DNA from: Olsenella uli
GTDB taxonomy: Bacteria > Actinomycetota > Coriobacteriia > Coriobacteriales > Atopobiaceae
Direction of reading: 5' to 3'
DNA length: 64,000 nt
NCBI RefSeq assembly: GCF_901212655.1
Contig: NZ_CAAKON010000041.1
Location: forward strand, 62,001-126,000
Made by a program: the position numbers and the translations under genes. This document shows, piece after piece, positions 56,101 through 63,957 of this stretch. Position 1 is the first letter of the stretch. Every line of letters starts with the position of its first letter. Under the pieces are notes generated by a model. The model worked only from the letters and a program-made list of their open reading frames with translations. It made no database searches and was not told the origin of the DNA.

Positions 56101-57380
56101 GCCAGACCATCATCTCCGGCTGGACCACGAACGGCGACTTCCATACGGCGCGCGTGACCTTCCCAGGTCAGGGCATCTACACGCTCTCCATCTCCGGTCA
56201 GGACCTCGCCACCAACAGGATGACCCCCTATGCGAGCCCGGAGTTTGTGGTGGATACCATCAAGCCCCAGCTCAAGATTGACGGGGTGGAGAACCGTCAG
56301 GCGTACTCGGGCGACATGGCCCCCTCCGCCACCGTCCATGACACGAACCTTGCCGAGGAGTCTACGATTCAGGTCACCAAGGTGAGCCACCCCATGGACG
56401 CCGATGACGAGAATCCCTACACGACGGAGCCCTCCAGGTCACAGACGGACATGTCCGTTGCCTACGCGAACCCGTCTGCCACCAAGGGGCACGACGGTGT
56501 CTACACCCTCACGGTGCAGGCGGTGGACCTTGCGGGCAACGTTGAGTCGCAGGCCGTCTCGTGGTCCATCAACCGATTTGGCTCCACCTACGTGCTCTCC
56601 GATGACACGAACAAGATGGTCGACGAGTACCTGCAGCCCGACGCCGTCTCGGACGTGATGGTTACCGAGATCAACCCCTCGGGTCTCATCGAGACGCAGA
56701 CCGCGGTGGAGCTCACGCGCGACACGGAGAACGTGACCCTCAACAAGGATGAGAACTACACCGCGAGCGTGGACTCCAGCTCCGGGTGGTACGAGTACAC
56801 CTACCAGGTGAAGAGCGATAACTTCAACAAGCAGGACGGCACCTATCGCCTGCTGTTCCATTCCAAGGACGTGGCCGGCAACTCTTCTGAGAACACGGGC
56901 ATGGGTAGGGGCGTCGACGGAGAGTCCACAGCCGAGGTGACCTTTGCCGTTGATGGCACGAAGCCCCTCGCGAGCTTCGTGGACCTCTCCAGCGGCGGGC
57001 GCTACGCGGAGGCCACGCACAAGGCGCTCGTGAACTTTGAGGACAACATCAAGCTCGACCATGCCGTCATCAAGGTGAACGGCACGACCTACGCCGAGCT
57101 CAACGCGAACCAGCTGGTCGCAAGCGGCACGCACGAGATCGACCTCAACGACAGCGCCACGCCGCAGGAGGTTTCCGTGGTGGTGTACGACGCCGCCGGC
57201 AATGCCTCCGACGAGATCAAGGCCACCAACGTGCTTGTGACCACCGACCCGCTGACGCTCTGGCTCACCAACACGCAGCTGTTCGTGGCGTCGCTCATTG
57301 CGCTGGCTGCCGCCATCGGCGGCGGCGTGCTGCTCGTGGCGCGGCGCACGGCACGCAGAGGATCCGACACGGACAAGTGA
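53115..57380 (+). CDS. 1421-residue exported protein with Ig-like repeats
   Basis: Signal peptide about 1-41 (ALFMTAVLAVSSMPMLPFAEA), an Ala/Ser/Thr low-complexity region (about 120-330, with AATDAAATDAAT repeats), a mixed middle, then tandem Ig-like/bacterial Ig3-type units recognisable by TxPxxxx starts (DKTAPAMQV, VDTIKPQLKI, DGTKPLASF), and one C-terminal helix (FVASLIALAAAIGGGVLLVARR) with a short basic tail. There is no LPXTG-type motif, so it is held by the membrane, not sortase. Length and layout suggest an adhesin or wall-spanning sensor. It ends the phosphatase/kinase operon and is the obvious candidate partner. Confidence 0.85.
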   Translation: MRRYTMFSSCARRPLALFMTAVLAVSSMPMLPFAEAVAIAEEQDAKPAAAVNNASVNVGWNFSDAASITFDTHPQADGSLKISADRIRELVGNTDEVKKALTYNGTGTVPDAGASSSGPASSSSAQGGYGTAATASAATTGAAGKAQDQSAVTSAVDAKLALMLRLLRGEQVQDSELTDSGDKDLRTQLKLDASRELVKDSLKLEKDDKGVFEVTGKVAGVDAELTSPNQAIKVTKNDDGGFMVSAGSDVKDVKLTLKVKGVSYKYQFSYSYQLQEKASTPSTRWPWATAPSADAATTGAPTDAAATDAAATDAATTAAIAVAPTTEKSTYPKQKDEAKKQHCQDAKDKLGPASGQDALVTLTSGAVSAVDYWADLSIPTTATIDGPLTYGDDGKDYEVAVLDRAGLKGTVTTDSPDNYTVGDSVSESAGDNGASVYKVNVKPGRHTKDGDRHTLTITWQYPNGDQVGGSAGTTTVSLPDVERKKIDLSTLQLTDLPYKMPADQASAIRDRLNSFINERATAAGSSLESFYGSVDFMDDDAKEQYLAGVTTGVDIVKNDLLTYTEHDPNADADFEVVGKPGAITVKAADSRDWKDDPEAGQLYIMGNGLAGTGSGEVKVTADNRDSLWLNGTREPELKFDGSGVIAKAADNAAGTIQLDEGTFDGAGRSLAPSHSAAGAQSQDSKIFIKGDDGVIRTVTGVRFMYDSVMPTLKTLSVDGKNDKKYGTNLGAEGFDVTFVPSDVNSGVYDDSVSAEYSGRSLSRGQMNPTPLGDSLTLYGFNIGGDQKVDANSIKVRVTDNAGNQKDFNKGDSNIPADVLTLVSMATRPTLTKSWSNNTVFNGRYFNANRTLTLTVSFKYFADEQQYASTLKSSTVATIMRDGQVFKTVDVTDDGWTNVGGDNWSITVTLSEDGDYELRDVHFYDLIDREATLDGDSFVIDKTAPAMQVAFDNNDVHNGKYYKAARTATISVTEKNFLPDMVRIFTTANSGNGTDVGQTIISGWTTNGDFHTARVTFPGQGIYTLSISGQDLATNRMTPYASPEFVVDTIKPQLKIDGVENRQAYSGDMAPSATVHDTNLAEESTIQVTKVSHPMDADDENPYTTEPSRSQTDMSVAYANPSATKGHDGVYTLTVQAVDLAGNVESQAVSWSINRFGSTYVLSDDTNKMVDEYLQPDAVSDVMVTEINPSGLIETQTAVELTRDTENVTLNKDENYTASVDSSSGWYEYTYQVKSDNFNKQDGTYRLLFHSKDVAGNSSENTGMGRGVDGESTAEVTFAVDGTKPLASFVDLSSGGRYAEATHKALVNFEDNIKLDHAVIKVNGTTYAELNANQLVASGTHEIDLNDSATPQEVSVVVYDAAGNASDEIKATNVLVTTDPLTLWLTNTQLFVASLIALAAAIGGGVLLVARRTARRGSDTDK

Positions 57381-57515
57381 GCTTTGGCTCCGCGCCGGCG
57401 GTCGGCGTTACCTCGTCTGCGATGTCTGCCAAGCAGCCGGCGCCCGCGCGCTCGGCGCAGAAGCAGCGGGTAAGCCGCCCATTGCGGCCAGCCAGCTGGC
57501 CAGCTGACCTCCCAA

Positions 57516-57731
57516 TGAGTCACCTTGCCAGCAGTCTGCCGTCTACTTTGACTCATTTCTCCAACAATAATAAGTTAGCCTACGAGTCACCTTGCCATCC
57601 CCTTTGACTCATTTTCCCAACAAGTGGGATGGTCCGCCGGGCCTTTGGTTTGGGACAGCCCAAGCGGGAGGGGTGCCGATTTGTCAGGAAAATGAGTCAA
57701 AGTAGACGGCAGGCATCGGGTGGGGCGACTC
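57516..57731. repeat. TGACTCA-core palindromic repeat, composite locus 3
   Basis: A left arm (57534-57558, CTGCCGTCTACTTTGACTCATTT) pairs with a right arm at 57690-57714 with one mismatch, separated by 130 bases. Between them lies a second left arm (57584-57624, GAGTCACCTTGCCATCCCC then TTTGACTCATTTTCCCAACAA), so one copy appears inserted in another. Outer GAGTCA (57517) and GACTC (57727) flank the whole. It starts 136 bases after the giant gene. Confidence 0.8.
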
Positions 57732-57873
57732 GCCGGTTGAGGAGGGCTAAGAGTTCGCAAAAATGGGGTCCGTGCGGGTATTGCGGCGTATGACTGTCAG
57801 TATTGAGCCACCTAAGCGCACGTGTTGTGCGCCGGAAGGAAGCCTCCGGCATTGCCGGAGAGAGGGGGAGCAT

Positions 57874-59289
57874 ATGTTCTGTCCTGAATGTGGAGCGCAG
57901 ATCGACGAGGGGGGCCGATTCTGCCCCAAGTGCGGCACGGACCTGTGGGCCCGGGGCGCCAAGCCCGAGGCCCCCGTCGCGTCGGCTGCCGACGCGACGA
58001 CCGCGGCAGTGTCTGGGAATTCGGCGCCGGTTGAGCCCGCCATCGGCGCTTATGTCGCGGCCTCGACGGATGAGGTCGGCCAGCCCACGCAGAAGGTTCC
58101 GGCTGCCGGCCAGACGCAGGTGACGCCACCTGCCCAGCCTGCGTACCAGCCGGGTCAGGTTCCGTTCATGCAGCACGCGGCGCAGGTGCCGCCCCAGGGC
58201 GATGCGCAGCAGGGTCAGTGGCAGCAGCCGGGCGCTGGCCAGTCGCAGAGCGCCGGAGCTACGGCGCAGCAGCCGGGCGCTGGCCAGTCGCAGAGCGCCG
58301 GAGCTACGGCGCAGCAGCCCGGCGCGGCCCAGCAGGCGTCCAATCAGCAGTGGGCCTACGCCCAGCAGCCCAACCAGCAGCGGACGGCCCCGCAGCCGCC
58401 CATGCCCTCGGCCCCGGCGCCCCAAGCAGCCAAGGGTTGCCTCGCCCAGGCCTTCGATGACCTGATGCACACCCCCGGTATGCTTGCTCGCGTGATGCAG
58501 ATTGCCCTCATCCCCGGCCTCATCGCCATCGTCCCGGTCGTTGGTTGGGTCGTCGCTGCCATCATGGGCGTCTGCGTCACGGGCTTCGCCATCGAGTGGG
58601 GTCGTAGCCTCGCCCACGGCAGGTCCTTTGACGGCGCCGAGAAGCCGTGGACCACAAAGCGGTTCTCGCTTGGCTTCTTTGCCAGTGCCCTGAGCGTATT
58701 CTGGTCGCTGCTCTCGTTCATCCCCGGCCTCATCGTCCAGTTCTTTGCGATTGGCGGAATCGCGGGCCTTGGCATGGGACTTGCTAGGCAGAGCTCGTAT
58801 GCGAGCCTGTATGGAAGCAGCGCCTACCACAGCTATGCCAGCTCTGCCTCGGCCGCGGCTGGTGGCGTCGTCCTCATCATCTTCCTTGCCTGGCTTGCCA
58901 GCTTCGTGCTCTCCATCTTCTTTGGCATGTTCTCCGATGTCTCCGTCATGCACCTTGCGGTGAAGAACCGGGTCGAGTCCGGCTTTGAGCTCAAGGAGAT
59001 TTGGAACGCCTACAAGCGCGACCTTGGCAAGCTCTTCTGCGCGAGCGTCCTGCCCTCGTTGATCGTCGCCGCTGCGACCACAATCGCGGTCCTGCTCGTG
59101 TGGGCCATCTTTGGCGCCATGGCTGCCGCCATGTACCGCATCGCGTTTATCTTCATCCTCATCGCCGTGGCACTGACGGCGGTTGGCATTGCCTGTGCCT
59201 ATGCCTTCCTCGTGATGCTCAATAATCGTGCTATCGGCTACTGGGCGGCTCGCTACGCACCCGAGTGGACGAATGGGGCCAACAACTAG
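57874..59289 (+). CDS. Zinc-ribbon DUF4013 membrane protein
   Basis: 471 residues. N-terminal zinc ribbon (CPEC at 3-6, CPKC about 18-21), a Gln/Pro/Ala-rich linker of ~170 residues, then a DUF4013-type domain with six hydrophobic segments (LIPGLIAIVPVVGWVVAAIMG, FVSLLSFIPGLIVQFFAIGG-like, AAGGVVLIIFLAWLASFVLSIF). The linker contains a perfect 15-residue tandem repeat. Paralogue of the gene at 7059. GAGAGGGGGAGC precedes the ATG. The next gene also starts with a zinc ribbon. Confidence 0.85.
   Translation: MFCPECGAQIDEGGRFCPKCGTDLWARGAKPEAPVASAADATTAAVSGNSAPVEPAIGAYVAASTDEVGQPTQKVPAAGQTQVTPPAQPAYQPGQVPFMQHAAQVPPQGDAQQGQWQQPGAGQSQSAGATAQQPGAGQSQSAGATAQQPGAAQQASNQQWAYAQQPNQQRTAPQPPMPSAPAPQAAKGCLAQAFDDLMHTPGMLARVMQIALIPGLIAIVPVVGWVVAAIMGVCVTGFAIEWGRSLAHGRSFDGAEKPWTTKRFSLGFFASALSVFWSLLSFIPGLIVQFFAIGGIAGLGMGLARQSSYASLYGSSAYHSYASSASAAAGGVVLIIFLAWLASFVLSIFFGMFSDVSVMHLAVKNRVESGFELKEIWNAYKRDLGKLFCASVLPSLIVAAATTIAVLLVWAIFGAMAAAMYRIAFIFILIAVALTAVGIACAYAFLVMLNNRAIGYWAARYAPEWTNGANN
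58222..58311. repeat. 45-bp perfect tandem repeat within the DUF4013 gene
   Basis: Two identical 45-base copies (58222-58266, 58267-58311) encoding QQPGAGQSQSAGATA twice. In-frame and near-perfect, so copy number could vary between strains. Confidence 0.9.
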
Positions 59290-59371
59290 GCCTCGTCATT
59301 AACGCGTGAGTCTTGCGTAGCGCCGCCCTGCGCGGCGTGTCATGTCGTACTACGACAAGAGAAGGGGAACC

Positions 59372-59808
59372 ATGTTCTGTCCTGATTGCGGTTCCCCGTC
59401 ATCGACGGCGCCAAGTTCTGCCCTGTTTGTGGTGCAAGGCTCGACGGCCATGGTCGGGGTGTCGTTGCCCCCAGTGACCAGTCTGGCACCGCTGCACCCG
59501 CAAGCTCTCCTGCATCCTCTGGGACGGGTGCTCCCCGGCCCGCGCCCCAGCCGGGCGCGGGCTACCAGCAACCCGGCGCCTACCAGCAGGCGCCCTCGTA
59601 TCAACAGCCTGCGTCCCAGCAGAATGCCGCCTTTCAGCAGCAGTTCACGGTGCCCGCGCAGACGGACCGTTCGTTGGTCATGTACATCCTGCTGACCATC
59701 GTCACCTGTGGTATCTACGGCCTCTATTTCCAGTGGAAGGTTCTTACGGACTGCGAATGCATGAGCGGCCGGCAATCTTCGACAGACGCTGGCATGCTTG
59801 CGCGGTGA
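59372..59808 (+). pseudogene. Degraded zinc-ribbon/DUF4234 protein
   Basis: The first frame starts MFCPDCGSP after GAAGGGG but then leaves frame; adding one C to the run at 59384-59387 gives MFCPDCGSPVIDGAKFCPVCGARL, a proper zinc ribbon. The rest, in the second frame, has a Gln/Pro linker and one DUF4234 helix (LVMYILLTIVTCGIYGLYFQW) but then stops after a run unlike the family (TDCECMSGRQSSTDAG). The second half of DUF4234 is missing. So there are two lesions, a frameshift and a truncation. Confidence 0.7.
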
Positions 59809-60639
59809 CGTGCCCGCGTCGTTCCGGCCGACATCATCCACCTCGAGCAACCCTTCTGGCTTGGTCTCTGATTCGGTGAGCTGAGGGTCTGGGCCGAGTC
59901 ATTTCGTTACGGCCTTGGCGACGCCAACGCGCTTGCGCGCCACTCTCGTGCTCACCCTGTGCGCCGTGCCCGCGGTGGTCTTCATGCTGCAGGGCTGGCT
60001 GTCGATGCCGTGGATTGGCAAGGTCGCGGACATGTCGCGCCTGGGCTCCGCCGCCACTGTCGCCGGCTCGCTGTTCCTGAAGGAGTAGGCGGTCGACAGG
60101 CGTCGCGTTTGGGCTTTGTTCGCTGCTGGCGCGCCGCTGGAATGGAGCCGCGTGCGGTCGTGAGACTCGACGCCGACGCGTAACCCGGTGTCACTCGCAC
60201 ATACAGCCATTGCCGCGAGGCCTACTCCAGCTGCGTGCGGAGCGGGCCTCGCGCATTCTTTACGTGCACATGAGAACGACGTGACGCTCCCGGGCGCCCG
60301 CGTGTGTACAATACCTTCGTTTGGCGCGCGTCCGCTGGGCGCGCGTCTTTGTGCCGGCTCACGCCCGGCCGTTCTGTAGGCAAAGAGAAGGGTCATTGAT
60401 GAAACCTCGACCTGTGTGTCGATGACCCTGCGTGACGTGTTCCTCGGGCACGCCGTGCGGGGTGTCCGAAAAGTCTGTGTGAGCGGCGTGCCCTCGGGCG
60501 GGCCGCCTGGTGGCTGAGCTCTCCTTTTTGCGCGCTGGATACTAGCGCGCTGTTTCTGAGCTACGGGAAGGTCTCCTAGTTTCAGGAAACTTGCAAAAGG
60601 GCCTGTCCCCAACCACACGCTCGATGAAGGGGAATGCGA
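59809..60639. other. 830-base region: gene remnant, then structured leader
   Basis: 59938-60088 in one frame reads ALATPTRLRATLVLTLC, AVPAVVFMLQGW and SAATVAGSLFLKE to a stop, like the end of a decayed membrane protein. From about 60300 to 60570 there are several hairpins and no gene (see the findings). TACAAT at 60307-60312 may be a -10. Confidence 0.5.
60389..60550 (+). promoter_or_regulatory. Structured 5' leader of the putative Mg2+ transport operon
   Basis: Three nested or successive helices: AGGGTCAT / ATGACCCT (60389-60396, 60422-60429), GGGCACGCCG / CGGCGTGCCC (60446-60455, 60484-60493), and GCGCGCT / AGCGCGC (60529-60550). A CTCCTTTTT run (60520) sits between the last two. I do not recognise it as the M-box. 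Confidence 0.4.
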
Positions 60640-62481
60640 ATGATTTATCTGTCCCAGATGCTGGGCAATCCCGTGCTTGATGCCAACGGCGAGAAGATCG
60701 GCGTGGTCAACGACCTTGGCATCGCCACGCGCGAGGTCTTTCCGCGCGTTACGTCCCTGGCCTTCCGTGGCCCGGGCAAGACGCCGTTCATGATCAGCTG
60801 GCGCAAGTACGTCGAGACGTTCGACGACAACGAGGTCCGCCTCGCCGTCCCAGCTACGGACATTCGCTTCTCCTACCTGCAGCCCAACGAGGTCCTCATC
60901 GCGCGAGACCTGCTCAACAAGCAAATCGTCGACACGCGCGGCATGCGCGTCGTACGCGTGAACGACCTCAAGCTCTCTGACACGAGCTCCTCTCAGCTGC
61001 GCCTGCTTGGCGCCGAGGTGGGCATGCGTGGCATCCTGCGCGCCCTCTCGCCCAGCTTCGAGAAGCTCGCCCTGCGCATTGGGCACATGTTCGGCCACGA
61101 GATGCCCGAGAAGATCATCGCGTGGAACTACATGGACCTCATCGACCGCGACCTCTCCAACGTGAAGCTCTCGGTCTCTCACCAGACGCTCGACGACCTG
61201 CACCCGGCCGACGTCGCGGACATCATCGAGCAGCTCGACCCACGCCTGCGCGGCCAGGTGTTTGCCCAGCTCGACGACGCCCAGGCCGCCGAAGCCATGG
61301 CCGAGCTCGACGATGACGAGATGGCCACCAAGATCATGGGCGACATGAACGACGTCGACGCGTCGCGCATGCTGTCCGAGATGGACCCGGATGACGCCGC
61401 CGAGCTGGTGGGCGAGCTGGACTATGAGAAGGCCGAGAAGCTCCTCTCGCTCATGGGCATCAAGGAACAGCGCGCCGTTCGTCAGCTGCTGGGTTACAAG
61501 GACGACACGGCTGGTCGAATTATGACCTCTGAGTTTGTTGCCGTGCCGCGCGAGGCCACGGTGGCCGACGTGGCGGCCCGCATGCGCGAGCTGCCCGAGG
61601 ACTTTGAGCCGGTCAACTACGTGTACGTCACGGACGAGGCGGGCAAGCTCGCCGGCGTCTGCTCCGTGCGTCGCCTGTTCGTCTCCAGCCCGGACGAGAC
61701 GCTCGGCAAGCTCGCCGGCGATGACGAGGTTATCTCCGCCAAGCCGGACGACGACCAGGAGGACGTGGCCGAGGACATCGCCAAGTACAACTTGCTGGCC
61801 ATGCCCGTTGTGGACGAGAAGACCGGCAAGATCCTCGGCATCGTCACGGTTGACGACGCACTCGATGTTCTTGAGGAGGAGCACGAGGAAGACCTGCAGA
61901 TTGCAGGTGGAAGCTCGGGCGATGCCGGCTCTGACGCCAACTCCGGCGAGCTCGTGCGCTTCGTGCGCCACCAGATGTGGTTCTTCTTCTGGGTGGTGGG
62001 CGCGGTTGCGCTGGCCCTGCTGCTGGGGCCATACGACGGCCTTGCGGTCTCGTTTGCCGCGCCGGTGGCACTGCTCGTTGCCGACGAGATGGTCCATTAC
62101 GTCACGAGCTTCTTCCTCGAGTACGACGAGGACGATGACGACGCTCCGAGCCTGGGCGGCTTTGCCGTGAAGGGCATCGCGCTGGGCGTGCTGTGGGCGG
62201 CCATTGTGCTGCTCGTGGTGCTGGGCGCCAACGGCGTGATCAACACGGCCACTGAGGGCTTCGGCGCCATCGTGTTCCAGCTGCTTCGCGGCTTTGAGGC
62301 CGTGGCGGTGGCCGTGCTCGCGAGCTTTGTGACCGCGCCCGCCTACCTGGTGGTGCTGCGCCGCCGCGACGACGCGGGCAAGGACACGAGCGGCCTGGTA
62401 CTCCATGGCGTTGCCCTGTTCGTGGCGCTGGCGGTGTTCATTGCGGTTGCCGGCGTGCTGGCCATGCCGGTCATGGGCTAG
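60640..62481 (+). CDS. PRC-barrel / MgtE_N / CBS membrane protein
   Basis: 613 residues. Domain order: two PRC-barrels (about 3-85 and 88-165), an MgtE intracellular N domain (about 185-285, with HPADVADIIEQLDP and repeated MxxDDAAELVGEL), two CBS repeats (about 290-410), an acidic linker, and four to five C-terminal membrane helices. The membrane part (RHQMWFFFWVVGAVALALLLG) is not the MgtE channel: no GNA-type pore motif is seen. In MgtE the N and CBS domains bind Mg2+ and gate the pore; here that sensor is on another membrane base and is followed by a transporter. Start at the second ATG, 7 bases after AAGGGG. Confidence 0.85.
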   Translation: MIYLSQMLGNPVLDANGEKIGVVNDLGIATREVFPRVTSLAFRGPGKTPFMISWRKYVETFDDNEVRLAVPATDIRFSYLQPNEVLIARDLLNKQIVDTRGMRVVRVNDLKLSDTSSSQLRLLGAEVGMRGILRALSPSFEKLALRIGHMFGHEMPEKIIAWNYMDLIDRDLSNVKLSVSHQTLDDLHPADVADIIEQLDPRLRGQVFAQLDDAQAAEAMAELDDDEMATKIMGDMNDVDASRMLSEMDPDDAAELVGELDYEKAEKLLSLMGIKEQRAVRQLLGYKDDTAGRIMTSEFVAVPREATVADVAARMRELPEDFEPVNYVYVTDEAGKLAGVCSVRRLFVSSPDETLGKLAGDDEVISAKPDDDQEDVAEDIAKYNLLAMPVVDEKTGKILGIVTVDDALDVLEEEHEEDLQIAGGSSGDAGSDANSGELVRFVRHQMWFFFWVVGAVALALLLGPYDGLAVSFAAPVALLVADEMVHYVTSFFLEYDEDDDDAPSLGGFAVKGIALGVLWAAIVLLVVLGANGVINTATEGFGAIVFQLLRGFEAVAVAVLASFVTAPAYLVVLRRRDDAGKDTSGLVLHGVALFVALAVFIAVAGVLAMPVMG

Positions 62482-62562
62482 GGAGGCGCGCGTGGTGAAG
62501 ATGATGCACGTGATGTCTGCCTGCCGCTTTGCCGCCGCTGCTCGCGGGGACGGTGATCGGGC

Positions 62563-63867
62563 ATGAGGAGTCTCAAGACCTGGAAGAACCTGCACGGCGT
62601 CCACGCCGTGGGAGCCGACGCCACCGTGGGGCCGCGCCCCAAGACCGCCCTTCGAGCCGCCGCGGTGCTTGGCGCCATGGGCCCCGGCCTGCTCACGGCC
62701 CTTGCCGGCATGGATGCCGGTGGCGTGGCCACGTTCTCCAACGCCGGCGCCGTCTTTGGGTACGGACAACTGTGGAGCATTCCGGTGATGTGCTTCCTGC
62801 TCATCGTGGTACAGGAAACCGCAGCTCGCATGGGGTGCGTGACGGGCAAGGGCTTTGCGGCGCTCATTCGCGAGCAGTTTGGCGTGCGCAAGAGTGCCTT
62901 CGCGATGCTGGCGCTCATCGTGAGCAACACCACTGTGACGCTTTCTGAGTTCGCGGGCATTGCGTCTGGCATGCAGCTCTTTGGCGTGCCTACGATCGTG
63001 AGCGTGCCCATCGCAGGTATTGCCGTGTGGCTGCTGGGTATGAGCGGCTCGTACAAGCGCATCGAGAAGGTGCTGCTGGCCATTGCGTGCGTGTTTGTGA
63101 CGTACGTTGCCGCGAGCTTCCTCGTGGGGCCCAACTGGGGCGAGGTCCTGGGCGACACGTTCTTGCCGCACGTCAACATCAGCCCTGCCTACGTGAGCTT
63201 GCTGGTGGCCAACATCGGCACCACCATCTCGCCGTACATGATCTTTATGGGCCAGGGCAACGTGGTTGAGAAGAACTGCGACGTGGACGACCTACCATAC
63301 CAGCGAATCGATACCGTGAGCGGCGCCGTGGTGGCACAGCTGATCGCGTTCTTCATTGTGGTGTGCACGGGCAGCGTGCTGCATCCGGCGGGCATCGAGG
63401 TCAATTCGGCCGAGGATGCGGCGCGGGCGCTGTCTCCGCTGGCCGGCCAGTATGCCGAGGTTTTGTTTGGCGCGGGCCTCGTGGGCGCGAGCTTCCTTGC
63501 CGCCTGCGTGCTGCCGGGCATCACGTCTAGCGCGGTGTGCGAGGCCTTTGGCTGGGAGCGCGGCCAGGACAAGAGCTGGGCCGAGGCGCCGGTGTATCGC
63601 GGCATGACGACGACAATCACGCTGCTCTCCGCCGCGGTGGTGCTCGTGCCCAACGTCGACCTGTTCGGGATCATGATGCTGGCGCAGGTCATCAATGGCG
63701 TGCTGCTGCCGGTGCTGCTCGTGTTCATGGTGCGCATCGCTGACGACAAGCACGTGATGGGCGCCTACGCCAACTCGCACGCGTGGACGGTGCTTACTTG
63801 GTTCATCGTGGTTGTGGTGGTCGTGCTGACTGCGGTGATGTTCGTGCTGCAGGCGCTGGGGTACTAG
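62563..63867 (+). CDS. NRAMP-related transporter, probable Mg2+ type (NRMT)
   Basis: 434 residues with about 11 helices of the NRAMP fold. The TM1 metal motif, normally DPGN, is D51-A-G-G54: the Asp stays and the Asn is lost. The TM6 motif AxxMPHN is T220-T-I-S223-P-Y-M, so the sulfur ligand that favours Mn/Fe is gone. These changes are those of NRAMP-related magnesium transporters known from Eggerthella lenta and Clostridium. It begins 81 bases after the MgtE_N/CBS protein, the expected sensor. The weak ribosome site (GGGGACGG) suits coupled translation. Confidence 0.85.
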   Translation: MRSLKTWKNLHGVHAVGADATVGPRPKTALRAAAVLGAMGPGLLTALAGMDAGGVATFSNAGAVFGYGQLWSIPVMCFLLIVVQETAARMGCVTGKGFAALIREQFGVRKSAFAMLALIVSNTTVTLSEFAGIASGMQLFGVPTIVSVPIAGIAVWLLGMSGSYKRIEKVLLAIACVFVTYVAASFLVGPNWGEVLGDTFLPHVNISPAYVSLLVANIGTTISPYMIFMGQGNVVEKNCDVDDLPYQRIDTVSGAVVAQLIAFFIVVCTGSVLHPAGIEVNSAEDAARALSPLAGQYAEVLFGAGLVGASFLAACVLPGITSSAVCEAFGWERGQDKSWAEAPVYRGMTTTITLLSAAVVLVPNVDLFGIMMLAQVINGVLLPVLLVFMVRIADDKHVMGAYANSHAWTVLTWFIVVVVVVLTAVMFVLQALGY

Positions 63868-63930
63868 CGGGCGCGGATTATGGCTCGCCCTTTTACGGTT
63901 TCGTGCTGCGGGCGCTGGGATGCTAGTGAC
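63841..63930. repeat. Partial duplication of the transporter 3' end
   Basis: TTCGTGCTGCAGGCGCTGG (63841) and the rest of the gene end recur as TTCGTGCTGCGGGCGCTGG at 63900, with the stop-containing end GGTACTAGCGG against GATGCTAGTGAC. About 29 bases, five mismatches, 59-base spacing. Confidence 0.7.
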
Positions 63931-63957
63931 GGCTCCCGGTCTTCGGCGGAGATGTCC

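Noticed and set aside
60300..60639. M-box (ykoK) Mg2+ riboswitch
   Set aside because: The conserved M-box core sequences are not present, although the region is foldable and precedes a likely Mg2+ operon.
60640..62481. Canonical MgtE channel
   Set aside because: MgtE_N and CBS domains are clear, but the membrane part does not look like the MgtE pore and is preceded by PRC-barrels, which MgtE lacks.
59899..63171. Minus-strand open frame of 1090 codons
   Set aside because: Antisense to the MgtE_N/CBS and transporter genes; His/Arg-rich artefact.
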